Shown piece by piece: positions 34,983 through 42,263 of a stretch of 64,000 nucleotides of DNA. The DNA is from an uncultured Psychroserpens sp. GTDB taxonomy: Bacteria > Bacteroidota > Bacteroidia > Flavobacteriales > Flavobacteriaceae. A program made the position numbers and the translations under genes. The stretch spans positions 186,001 to 250,000 of the forward strand of contig NZ_CANLNS010000003.1 in the NCBI RefSeq assembly GCF_947492715.1. Direction: 5' to 3'. Below the pieces are notes generated by a model. That model did no database searches, was not told where the DNA came from, and saw only the letters and a program-made list of their open reading frames with translations. The first letter of the stretch is position 1. Every line of letters begins with the position of its first letter.

Positions 34983-35764
34983 TGTTGGAGGTCTTTTATA
35001 AATTGAGCAGCACTTTCACCAGCATTTTTCGTTTTCATAAAATTTTCGCCAATGAGAAAACCTTTATATCCACAAGGGCGTAAAGTTCTAATAGCTTCGA
35101 TGTTGCTAATTCCACTTTCAGATACTTTTACAAAATCATTAGGAATTAATTCACTTAACTCCATACTTGTATCTAAACTGACTTCAAAAGTTTTAAGATT
35201 TCTATTATTTACGCCTAACATATCAAGGCTAGGCATGATTGATTTCTGTAATTCTTCTTCATTATGAACTTCGAGAAGTACGTCTAGATGTAGTTGTTTG
35301 GCGAGTTCTGAAAGCAGTTTGATTTCTGCTTTAGATAGAATAGATGCAATCAATAAAATAACATCGGCACCATGAGCTTTAGCTTCTATAATTTGGTACG
35401 TATCAATTATAAACTCTTTACGGAGTAATGGTAAATTACTACAAGAACGTGCGGTTAATAAATCGTCTAAACTACCACCAAAGTATTTACCATCTGTCAA
35501 GACAGACATTCCGCAAACACCAGCATTTTCATAACCTTTGGCAACGTCAAATACATTTAAACTATTATTAATAGTCTGTTTGGAAGGTGAGCGACGCTTA
35601 TGTTCTGCAATAATGCCTGTATTACTTTTTTGAAGTGTTTTGGCCAACGAAATGGTCTCGCGCTCAAACAGTACAGATTGCTCTAGTTGTTTAATAGGAA
35701 TTAACTGTTTTCGAAGATTAACTTCAATACGTTTGTCTGTTATTATTTTAGTTAAAATATCCAT
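34979..35764 (-). CDS. trpC: Indole-3-glycerol phosphate synthase
   Basis: 261 aa. TIM-barrel enzyme closing the indole ring. GIIAEHKRRSPSK (catalytic Lys), MSVLTDGKYFGGS, PLLRKEFIIDTYQI, GVNNRNLKTFEVSL and SESGISN are in the expected order. Stand-alone TrpC, not fused to TrpF as in enterobacteria; it overlaps trpF by 4 bp and shares one base with trpD. Confidence 0.97.
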   Translation of the reverse strand: MDILTKIITDKRIEVNLRKQLIPIKQLEQSVLFERETISLAKTLQKSNTGIIAEHKRRSPSKQTINNSLNVFDVAKGYENAGVCGMSVLTDGKYFGGSLDDLLTARSCSNLPLLRKEFIIDTYQIIEAKAHGADVILLIASILSKAEIKLLSELAKQLHLDVLLEVHNEEELQKSIMPSLDMLGVNNRNLKTFEVSLDTSMELSELIPNDFVKVSESGISNIEAIRTLRPCGYKGFLIGENFMKTKNAGESAAQFIKDLQQ

Positions 35765-36756
35765 TAGTTACTTAATTCAACGAGTTTTTCTAAACTTGCT
35801 TTCGCTCGTCCACTTTCTAGACTGTCCTTGGCATGTTGAAACCCTTCTACATGTGATATTTGGTTCACGGTGGCAATTGCTAATCCGGCATTAGCGCAAA
35901 CCACATTGTTTTGAGCCTCTGTTCCTTTTCCATTTATAATGGTCTTGAAAATTTTAGCTGCTTGTTTAACGTTGGTTCCTCCGAAAATTTCAGAAGCCTC
36001 TATTTGTTTTAAGCCTAAGTCTGATGGACTTAGCATTACTTCAGACGTATTAGAAATGATTTTAGCATTACCGGTTAAAGAAATTTCATCATAACCATCT
36101 AAAGCATGTACAATGCTGTAGTTTTTGTCTGTGGCTTGGTATAAATAACCATAAATGCGTTGTAATTCTAAATTAAAAACGCCTACCATTTGGTTTTTAG
36201 GAAATGCCGGATTTACCATTGGGCCGAGCATATTAAAAAACGTCTTTACGCCAAGTTCTTTTCTAATTGGAGCTACATTTTTCATGGCAGGATGAAACAA
36301 AGGTGCATGCATAACACAAATTCCTGCCTGATCAATATTGCGTTTTAATTGATTGACATCGTTGGTGAATTTAACACCAAGTGCTTCCATTACATTTGAG
36401 GATCCAGATGCAGACGATACACCATAATTACCGTGTTTTGCAACTTTCACACCAGCTCCAGCTGTAATAAATGATGCTAATGTGGAAATATTGAAAGTGT
36501 CCTTACCATCACCGCCAGTTCCACATAAATCAATGGCATTAAAATCTGATAAGTCCACAGGGATGCATAGTTCTAATAAAGCATCTCGAAAGCCTTGCAG
36601 TTCTTCTATGGTAATACTGCGCATCATGTATATGGTTAGAAAGGAGGCAATTTGACTTTGGTTGTATTTGCCTTCGGAAATATTCACTAGAACATTTTTT
36701 GCTTCCTCACTAGAGATACTCTCTTGGTTAATTAATCTATTTAATATATGTTTCAT
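35764..36756 (-). CDS. trpD: Anthranilate phosphoribosyltransferase
   Basis: 330 aa. IDLCGTGGDGKDTFNISTLASF gives the PRPP-binding glycine loop (shown here only as a landmark near residues 80-100), KHGNYGVSSASGSSNVMEALG and RKELGVKTFFNMLGPMVNP are conserved. Stand-alone TrpD, one base from the trpG stop upstream and sharing one base with trpC. Confidence 0.97.
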   Translation of the reverse strand: MKHILNRLINQESISSEEAKNVLVNISEGKYNQSQIASFLTIYMMRSITIEELQGFRDALLELCIPVDLSDFNAIDLCGTGGDGKDTFNISTLASFITAGAGVKVAKHGNYGVSSASGSSNVMEALGVKFTNDVNQLKRNIDQAGICVMHAPLFHPAMKNVAPIRKELGVKTFFNMLGPMVNPAFPKNQMVGVFNLELQRIYGYLYQATDKNYSIVHALDGYDEISLTGNAKIISNTSEVMLSPSDLGLKQIEASEIFGGTNVKQAAKIFKTIINGKGTEAQNNVVCANAGLAIATVNQISHVEGFQHAKDSLESGRAKASLEKLVELSN

Positions 36757-36757
36757 G

Positions 36758-37321
36758 TTAACTATTAATCCAATTTTCTAAAATTTGTTTTCCATCTGGC
36801 GTTAGAACCGATTCTGGATGGTATTGTACACCTTTAACATCATAAATTCTATGTCTTAAAGACATTACTTGTCCGTTATCATCAAAAGATGTTGCTTCTA
36901 ATACTTCAGGCAAATCGGGATTAACAACCCAAGAGTGGTAGCGGCCAACTTGGATAGAATTATTTAAATTCTTGAAAAGAGATTCATCGGTTACGCTAAT
37001 ATTAATTTGCGTTGAGACACCATGATGTACAGTATCCAAATTTATGAGTGAACCACCAAAAACTTCGCCAATAGCTTGTTGCCCTAAACATACACCTAAG
37101 ATGCTTTTAGTTGGTGCATACGTTTTTATAATGGCCTTTAGTAGTCCGGCTTCATCAGGAATTCCTGGTCCAGGCGAGAGCACTATTTTTTGAAAAGCAT
37201 CTACTTCCTCAATGGTGAGTTTGTCATTTCGTTTTACTGTAACGTCACAATTTAAATCTTCCAAATAATGAACTAAATTATACGTAAAACTATCGTAGTT
37301 ATCTATTACTAATACTTTCAT
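36758..37321 (-). CDS. trpG: Anthranilate synthase glutamine amidotransferase subunit
   Basis: 187 aa. Class I glutaminase with the nucleophile Cys78 in GVCLGQQAIGE, the oxyanion strand LSPGPGIPDEAG and the His/Glu pair in YHPES. It gives ammonia to TrpE. The start overlaps the trpE stop by 4 bp. In some bacteria TrpG also serves PabB; no pabB is nearby. Confidence 0.97.
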   Translation of the reverse strand: MKVLVIDNYDSFTYNLVHYLEDLNCDVTVKRNDKLTIEEVDAFQKIVLSPGPGIPDEAGLLKAIIKTYAPTKSILGVCLGQQAIGEVFGGSLINLDTVHHGVSTQINISVTDESLFKNLNNSIQVGRYHSWVVNPDLPEVLEATSFDDNGQVMSLRHRIYDVKGVQYHPESVLTPDGKQILENWINS

Positions 37322-38718
37322 ATATCTTCTGCTAATTCTATAGCTTTTGTTAAAGCGCCAAGTTTGTTATATACTTCTTGTAATTCGTGTTCTGGATTAG
37401 ATTTTGATACTAATCCTGCTCCAGCTTGCCAATGTAATTTATGATTTTGACTCATAAAAGTTCTTATCATTATGGCGTGATTATAGTTGCCGTTAAAATC
37501 CATAAAACCTATAGCGCCACCATAAAATGTTCTGCTCGTTTTTTCATATTGCTCAATAAGTTGCATTGCACGATGTTTAGGCGCTCCACTTAATGTTCCA
37601 GCAGGAAAAGTGTCGGCAACCACTTCCATGGTTGTTGTGTTTTTGTGTATTTTCCCTGTGACTTTGCTTACGAGGTGGATTACATGAGAGAAAAATTGCG
37701 CTTCTCTATAGGTTTCTACTTTAACACTACTTCCATGTCTACTTAAGTCGTTTCTTGCGAGGTCAACTAACATAACATGCTCTGCATTTTCCTTATCGTC
37801 AACAGCGAGTTGTTTTGCCAATTTTTGATCTTCTTCATCATTTCCTGTTCTTTTAAAAGTTCCAGCAATGGGATGAATTTCGGCTTGACCATTATGAATA
37901 ACCAATTGAGCTTCGGGCGAACTCCCAAAGATTTTAAAATTTCCGTAGTCAAAATAGAATAAATATGGAGATGGATTGATACTTCTAAGAGCGCGATATA
38001 CATTGAATTCGTCACCCTTAAAAGCCTGTTCGAATTTTTTAGAAAGTACTAATTGAAATACATCTCCTCTGGCACAATGCTTTTTGGCAAGTTCCACATG
38101 ACTTTTATAGTCTTCGTCGGTTAGATTTGAAGAGATTTCAGAGTCTCTTTTAAAATTATAGGTAGCAAAATTTTTAGAGTTAATAAGTTGTAAAACTTCG
38201 TCTATATTGTTTTCGGCTTCAAAGCAATGTGCAAAAATATAGGCTTCATTTTTGAAGTGATTTATGGCAATGATATTTTGATATACAGCATAGTAAATAT
38301 CTGGAATATCTAATGAATTTGGTTTTTTACTAATGTCGACATCTTCAAAATACTTGACTGCATCATAAGCCGTATAGCCAAAAATTCCGTTGTTTATAAA
38401 CTTAAAGTTTTCATCAGAGTTTACTTTAAAGCGTTTGGTAAACTTGTGAATTTCTTCTGTTACCGAAATGTTTTTCGCCTTATTTGTTTTGGTGCTTCCA
38501 TCTGGATATTGTTGCTTAATCACATATTCATCTACTGTAATCGAGGCAATAGGGTTAAAGCAGATGTAGGAAAAACTGTTATCGTTTGCATGATAGTCAC
38601 TACTCTCTAATAGAATACTATTAGGAAATTTGTCTCTAATCTTCAAATAGATACTAACAGGAGTTATGGTATCTGCTAAAATCTTCTTGTAATGTGTATA
38701 TAAACTAAATGTTTTCAT
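37318..38718 (-). CDS. trpE: Anthranilate synthase component I
   Basis: 466 aa. The chorismate-using core has VLSKKFEQAF, SPSPYLF-like INPSPYLFYFDYG, GSSPEAQLV, HPIAGTFKRTG, LVDLARNDLSRH, FPAGTLSGAPKHRAMQLIEQ and YGGAIGFMDFNG, all typical of TrpE. An N-terminal LLESSDYHAND resembles the LLES Trp feedback site. It is the first structural gene, and its ATG lies only 10-13 bases after the U-run of the attenuator hairpin. Confidence 0.97.
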   Translation of the reverse strand: MKTFSLYTHYKKILADTITPVSIYLKIRDKFPNSILLESSDYHANDNSFSYICFNPIASITVDEYVIKQQYPDGSTKTNKAKNISVTEEIHKFTKRFKVNSDENFKFINNGIFGYTAYDAVKYFEDVDISKKPNSLDIPDIYYAVYQNIIAINHFKNEAYIFAHCFEAENNIDEVLQLINSKNFATYNFKRDSEISSNLTDEDYKSHVELAKKHCARGDVFQLVLSKKFEQAFKGDEFNVYRALRSINPSPYLFYFDYGNFKIFGSSPEAQLVIHNGQAEIHPIAGTFKRTGNDEEDQKLAKQLAVDDKENAEHVMLVDLARNDLSRHGSSVKVETYREAQFFSHVIHLVSKVTGKIHKNTTTMEVVADTFPAGTLSGAPKHRAMQLIEQYEKTSRTFYGGAIGFMDFNGNYNHAIMIRTFMSQNHKLHWQAGAGLVSKSNPEHELQEVYNKLGALTKAIELAEDI

Positions 38719-38730
38719 TTTTTGATATTA

Positions 38731-38761
38731 AAAAAGGCTTGTCGTGATTGACAAGCCTTTT
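38731..38761 (-). terminator. Attenuator terminator before trpE
   Basis: On the minus strand a 12-bp perfect stem (38761-38750 with 38743-38732), a six-base loop (AATCAC) and a run of six T form an intrinsic terminator between the leader peptide and trpE. Loop plus the start of the 3' arm (TCACGAC, 38747-38741) is exactly complementary to GTCGTGA at 38803-38797 inside the last leader codons. That pairing would destroy the terminator: a classical attenuator/antiterminator choice. Confidence 0.88.
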
Positions 38762-38791
38762 GTATATGTTATTTTAAATATACCTACAGGT

Positions 38792-38854
38792 TTAGTTCAC
38801 GACTTTTTCGTTTCGAGACATCCACCACCAAGTATGATTTAAATTTGTGTTCAT
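38792..38854 (-). CDS. trpL: trp operon leader peptide with three consecutive Trp codons
   Basis: A 20-codon ORF starting at ATG 38854 with TGG TGG TGG at codons 9-11 (HTWWWM). It lies between the promoter and the attenuator hairpin. A ribosome stalled at the Trp codons leaves the GTCGTGA segment (codons 18-20) free for antitermination; a ribosome at the stop codon covers it and lets the terminator form. Three adjacent Trp codons in a 20-residue ORF are very unlikely by chance. Confidence 0.88.
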   Translation of the reverse strand: MNTNLNHTWWWMSRNEKVVN

Positions 38855-38869
38855 TGTTGTATTAAAGTT

Positions 38870-38900
38870 CAAATATAGAAATCAAAATTTAGTTTTCAAA
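38870..38900 (-). promoter_or_regulatory. trp operon promoter (-33 TTTG, -7 TATATTTG)
   Basis: On the minus strand TTTG (38900-38897) is separated by exactly 19 bp from TATATTTG (38877-38870). Both match the Bacteroidota consensus TTTG-N19-TAnnTTTG. The transcript would begin near 38863, leaving a very short leader before trpL. Confidence 0.75.
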
Positions 38901-38911
38901 TTTAATTCTAT

Positions 38912-38943
38912 AAAAAAGAAAAGATTCCCACGTTAATGGGAAC
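38912..38943 (-). terminator. Intrinsic terminator after the YceI gene
   Basis: Minus-strand hairpin TTCCCA / TGGGAA (six bp, loop TTAACG) followed by a T-rich tail (TCTTTTCTTTTTT). It lies 37 bp after the YceI stop and isolates the yceI/marR unit from the trp promoter just downstream. Confidence 0.7.
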
Positions 38944-38979
38944 CTTAATCACTAAATGTTGCTATTAATCAAAATTTAT

Positions 38980-39552
38980 TTAAAACTTCAATGTGACATT
39001 TAGATCAAATTCATCATAGATAGCTTTGTCCTTTAAATTATTAAAAAAGCTAGGTGAACCATATCGTACATCAAATTTAGACCTATCAACTTTTAAGTTG
39101 GCCGTTGCCGTGTTTTTATTAACATTCATGTCGAATGTTATCGTGTTTGTTTTTGATTTAATCGTTAAATCACCTGTAACTTTATAATTACCATCTTTTC
39201 CTTTTACTTTGGTAATGGTAAATGTTGCCTTTGGAAAAGTACTAGTTCCAAAAAAGTCATCAGATTTTAAGTGACCTTCAAGTTTCTCTTTTCCTTTTCC
39301 TGCTTCTAAATCTGTTACCGAAATACTAGACATGTCTATCGTGAAATGTCCACCAGTTAGTTTTTTTCCTTCAAACATAAGTGTGCCATCACTCAAAGTT
39401 ATGCTACCAGCATGAGACCCAGTAACTTTATGACCTTTCCAAGTAATTGTTGATTCTTTAACTTTTATTTCTTTTTTAATAATGCTGGTAAAGGATGCAA
39501 ACGATAAAGCTAATACTAGTATTGCTGCTAATTTTAAAGTGTTGTTTTTCAT
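38980..39552 (-). CDS. YceI-family periplasmic lipid-binding-like protein
   Basis: 190 aa. Signal peptide about 1-24 and then the YceI lipocalin-like barrel: STITWKGHKVTGSHAGSITLS, HFTIDMSSISVTDLE, GHLKSDDFFGTSTFPKATF and VDRSKFDVRYGSPSFF. The fold binds polyprenyl-type lipids; physiological role unclear. It follows a MarR regulator gene by 42 bp and is likely its regulated partner. Confidence 0.93.
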   Translation of the reverse strand: MKNNTLKLAAILVLALSFASFTSIIKKEIKVKESTITWKGHKVTGSHAGSITLSDGTLMFEGKKLTGGHFTIDMSSISVTDLEAGKGKEKLEGHLKSDDFFGTSTFPKATFTITKVKGKDGNYKVTGDLTIKSKTNTITFDMNVNKNTATANLKVDRSKFDVRYGSPSFFNNLKDKAIYDEFDLNVTLKF

Positions 39553-39594
39553 TGTTTTTGTTATTAAAATTTGTGTTTGGGTTATTGTTGTTAT

Positions 39595-40050
39595 TTAATG
39601 AGTTCTTAATTTATCTAACAATTCGTTGAGTGTTGTTAGTTCTTTGTGGTTTAAACTTTTTGTGATTTCTAAATTACTCGAAGTCACTATAACGTCTAAT
39701 TCGGTTAATAAGTCTAAGCCCTTTTGTGTGATTAGTATTTCTATTTTTCGTCTGTTAGACGGACATGTTTGTCGGGTTACTAATTCTTTTTTTAATAGTT
39801 TATCAATTAAACGGGTCGTATTACTCATTTTGTTAAGCATACGTTCTTGAATGGTACTTAGATTTGCAGGATGTCCTTTTTGACCTCTTAAAATTCTAAG
39901 CACATTATATTGTTCAGACGATAAATCATAATCTTTAAAAAATGCCTGTGTTTTTTCTTTAAGCCAGTTTGTAGTATATATTAAATTAATAACGGTTTTA
40001 CTTTTTATATCTAGCTTAATCGTACTTTTTATTTCACTTTCTATTGACAT
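39595..40050 (-). CDS. MarR-family transcriptional repressor
   Basis: 151 aa from the ATG at 40050; a longer frame to a TTG at 40077 would run through the operator and is less likely. Winged HTH: LSSEQYNVLRILRGQKGHPANLSTIQERM, recognition helix region MLNKMSNTTRLIDKLLKKELVTRQTC, wing RRKIEILITQKGLDLL. One Cys (RQTCPSNRR) sits at the wing and could be redox-sensitive, which would suit the redox genes next door. The start codon is embedded in a palindromic operator, so autoregulation is likely. Confidence 0.9.
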   Translation of the reverse strand: MSIESEIKSTIKLDIKSKTVINLIYTTNWLKEKTQAFFKDYDLSSEQYNVLRILRGQKGHPANLSTIQERMLNKMSNTTRLIDKLLKKELVTRQTCPSNRRKIEILITQKGLDLLTELDVIVTSSNLEITKSLNHKELTTLNELLDKLRTH

Positions 40051-40081
40051 TTGTATATACAATTGTTGTGTGTACAAATGT
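40047..40081. promoter_or_regulatory. Palindromic operator over the marR start
   Basis: ACATTTGTA (40047-40055) and TACAAATGT (40073-40081) are perfect 9-bp inverted arms. Nested inside are TTGTATATACAA (40051-40062, a perfect 12-bp palindrome) and TTGTGTGTACAA (40066-40077, arms TTGT/ACAA), 15 bp apart. The layout fits two MarR dimer sites covering the region between marR and the divergent thioredoxin-like gene. Confidence 0.7.
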
Positions 40082-40158
40082 AATACAAAAATTGAACAGT
40101 GCTTTTAATATTTTGTTAAATTTATCAATGTCCGTTATTTGATTCATAAATTTATAGA

Positions 40159-40683
40159 ATGAAACAGGTTGCGCTAATTATAACTTTGCTTTTGATGTCT
40201 TACGGAAATGGACGCTACGAGGCTCATTCGTCCGATAAAGAGACGATAAGAAAAAGTGATGATAGTTTGAAGGTTTTTGATTTTAATGAACTTCAAACGT
40301 ATTTAAGTGCTAAGGATGCCAATAAAACCTACGTCATTAATTTTTGGGCCACTTGGTGTGCACCTTGTGTGAAAGAACTTCCTTATTTTGAAACATTGAA
40401 TACCAATTATTCTAATAAAAATGTTGAAGTCATTTTAGTTAGTTTAGATTTTCCGAGGCAAATAGAGACCAAATTAAAACCATTTCTTAAAAAGAAGGCC
40501 CTTAAAAGCGAAGTGGTAGTCTTAGATGATGTAGATGCCAATACATGGATTCCAAAAGTGAATAAAGATTGGTCAGGGGCGATTCCTGCGACACTTATAT
40601 ATAATAAAAATAAAAAAGCATTTTACGAACGCTCTTTTAATTACCAAGAATTAGAAAACGAATTAAAACAATTTATTAAATAG
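40159..40683 (+). CDS. TlpA-like thioredoxin-fold protein (exported)
   Basis: 174 aa. Possible signal peptide (MKQVALIITLLLMSYG) and a thioredoxin domain with the active site WATWCAPCVKELP and the cis-Pro region IPATLIYN. It is a likely periplasmic thiol-disulfide reductase. It is divergent from marR across the palindromic operator and followed after 7 bp by a second thioredoxin-fold gene, so both may belong to the MarR regulon. Confidence 0.9.
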   Translation: MKQVALIITLLLMSYGNGRYEAHSSDKETIRKSDDSLKVFDFNELQTYLSAKDANKTYVINFWATWCAPCVKELPYFETLNTNYSNKNVEVILVSLDFPRQIETKLKPFLKKKALKSEVVVLDDVDANTWIPKVNKDWSGAIPATLIYNKNKKAFYERSFNYQELENELKQFIK

Positions 40684-40690
40684 AATAACC

Positions 40691-41299
40691 ATGAAAAACA
40701 CACTTAAAACACTTTTAGCCTTAGTTGTATTAATTGCAACATCGGCGTTTACACCAGTTGGGTCTGGGTATGATATAGGAGATATCGCTACAGATTTTAA
40801 ACTAGAAAACATAGATGGTAACATGGTCTCAATGGCAGATTTTAAAGATGCTAAGGGATTTATTGTTGTATTCACTTGTAATACGTGTCCGTATGCCGTG
40901 GCTTATGAAGATCGCGTAGAAGCACTAAACAAAAAATATGCAGATAAAGGTTATCCTGTTATTGCTATTATGCCTAATAATACAGATGTAAAACCAGGAG
41001 ATAACATGTCTGCTATGAAGGCAAGAGCTAAGGCAAAAGGGTTTACATTTCCATATTTAATGGATAAAGGTCAGAAAATTTATCCGCAGTATGGAGCAAC
41101 AAAGACACCACATGTTTATATATTGGAGAAAACAAAAAAGGGGCCTCAAGTAAAATACATTGGAGCCATAGATGATAACTATAAAGATGCAAGTGCAGTA
41201 ACAAAAACTTATGTTGAAGATGCTGTTGATGCGCTGTTAGCAGGAAAAGAAGTACCAGAGGCAAAAACAAGAGCTATTGGCTGCTCCATTAAGGTATAA
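40691..41299 (+). CDS. Exported thioredoxin/peroxiredoxin-like protein
   Basis: 202 aa. Signal peptide (KNTLKTLLALVVLIATSAF) and an AhpC/TSA-thioredoxin fold: IGDIATDFKLENIDGNMVSM, active site FTCNTCPYAVAYEDR, and KTPHVYILEK (cis-Pro). The NTCP pair is the form found in a family of Bacteroidota secreted redoxins. Co-transcribed with the TlpA-like gene; terminated by the hairpin at 41325. Confidence 0.9.
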   Translation: MKNTLKTLLALVVLIATSAFTPVGSGYDIGDIATDFKLENIDGNMVSMADFKDAKGFIVVFTCNTCPYAVAYEDRVEALNKKYADKGYPVIAIMPNNTDVKPGDNMSAMKARAKAKGFTFPYLMDKGQKIYPQYGATKTPHVYILEKTKKGPQVKYIGAIDDNYKDASAVTKTYVEDAVDALLAGKEVPEAKTRAIGCSIKV

Positions 41300-41324
41300 A
41301 TTCAATTTTATTTTAAGATTTTAG

Positions 41325-41356
41325 AATCCGAAGTGTAACACTTCGGATTTTTTTTC
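41325..41356 (+). terminator. Intrinsic terminator after the thioredoxin pair
   Basis: AATCCGAAGTG, loop TAA, CACTTCGGATT: an 11-bp perfect stem followed by a T8 run. Strong rho-independent terminator on the plus strand. Confidence 0.92.
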
Positions 41357-41377
41357 GTCTTTATCATAAGGAAACGT

Positions 41378-41385
41378 TAAATTTG
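41378..41385 (+). promoter_or_regulatory. Putative -7 element for the rhodanese pair
   Basis: TAAATTTG matches TAnnTTTG and lies directly after the terminator and 24-31 bp before the preferred ATG at 41409. Confidence 0.5.
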
Positions 41386-41408
41386 CACGATTATTGATGT
41401 ATAAAAAT

Positions 41409-41723
41409 ATGGCTGATTTAACACAACAAGAATGGACTTCTAAACTACATGCAGATGATAATGCCGTAGTATTAGATGTTAGGACACCAGAAGAAGTAGC
41501 ACAAGGAATTATACCTAATGCTATTGCTATTGATATTTATAAAGGTCAAGGATTTATTTACGAAGTTGAAGAACTTGATAAATCTAAAAACTATTATGTG
41601 TATTGTAAAGCAGGCGGTCGTAGTGCTCAAGCTTGTAGTGTCATGAATCAGTTAGGATTTAAAAACACATATAATCTCATTGGAGGCTTCAGCGAATGGA
41701 CAGGTGAAGTTGCTTCAATTTAA
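41409..41723 (+). CDS. Cytoplasmic single-domain rhodanese
   Basis: 104 aa from ATG 41409 (MADLTQQEW), chosen because the predicted transcript starts around 41392; an ATG at 41397 would add four residues. The rhodanese domain shows AVVLDVRTPEEVAQGIIPNA and the active-site loop YCKAGGRSAQAC with the persulfide Cys. Sulfurtransferase or thiol relay. A lipoprotein rhodanese follows at 12 bp, so the pair would work on both sides of the membrane. Confidence 0.9.
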   Translation: MADLTQQEWTSKLHADDNAVVLDVRTPEEVAQGIIPNAIAIDIYKGQGFIYEVEELDKSKNYYVYCKAGGRSAQACSVMNQLGFKNTYNLIGGFSEWTGEVASI

Positions 41724-41735
41724 AAATCAATCAAG

Positions 41736-42134
41736 ATGAAAAACAAGGTACTTATTTACTTTTTTGCAGTTTTTACTTTAGCATTTAGTTGCACAGAAGA
41801 GCCACAGAGTGAAGTTAAAATGATTTCTGCGGAAGAAATGCAATCGCGCCTAGAACTGGAGGACATTCAATTAGTAGATGTAAGAACTCCCGAAGAACAT
41901 AAAGAAGGTTTTATAGAACAATCACAAAATATAGATTTTAGATCGTCAACGTTTGACGAAGACATTGCTAAGTTAGATAAAACAAAACCAGTTATTGTAT
42001 ATTGTAAATCTGGAACTCGAAGTTCTAAATGTTCGAAAGAATTAAAAGAGAAAGGTTTTGTAAAAATATATGATTTGGAAGGTGGCTTCGAAAAATGGAA
42101 ATTTGGTGGCAACCCCATTGAAACCTATCAGTAA
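41736..42134 (+). CDS. Lipoprotein rhodanese
   Basis: 132 aa. Lipobox LAFSC (Cys19) and a rhodanese domain with LVDVRTPEEHKEGFIEQS and active-site YCKSGTRSSKCSKE. Predicted periplasmic membrane-anchored sulfurtransferase. A good terminator follows immediately. Paired with the cytoplasmic rhodanese upstream. Confidence 0.92.
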   Translation: MKNKVLIYFFAVFTLAFSCTEEPQSEVKMISAEEMQSRLELEDIQLVDVRTPEEHKEGFIEQSQNIDFRSSTFDEDIAKLDKTKPVIVYCKSGTRSSKCSKELKEKGFVKIYDLEGGFEKWKFGGNPIETYQ

Positions 42135-42142
42135 ATAATTTA

Positions 42143-42168
42143 AACCGAACTTAATGTTCGGTTTTTTT
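42143..42168 (+). terminator. Intrinsic terminator after the rhodanese pair
   Basis: AACCGAAC, loop TTAAT, GTTCGGTT then a T run: an 8-bp stem with T7. Rho-independent, plus strand. Confidence 0.92.
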
Positions 42169-42263
42169 ATGTTCAAGACTGCCGTTTAATAATATCTTAA
42201 TCCTAGCAATTAATCCCTTGGTTTTTTATAAATTAGCGTCTTTCAAAAACCTAATTATTTCTA

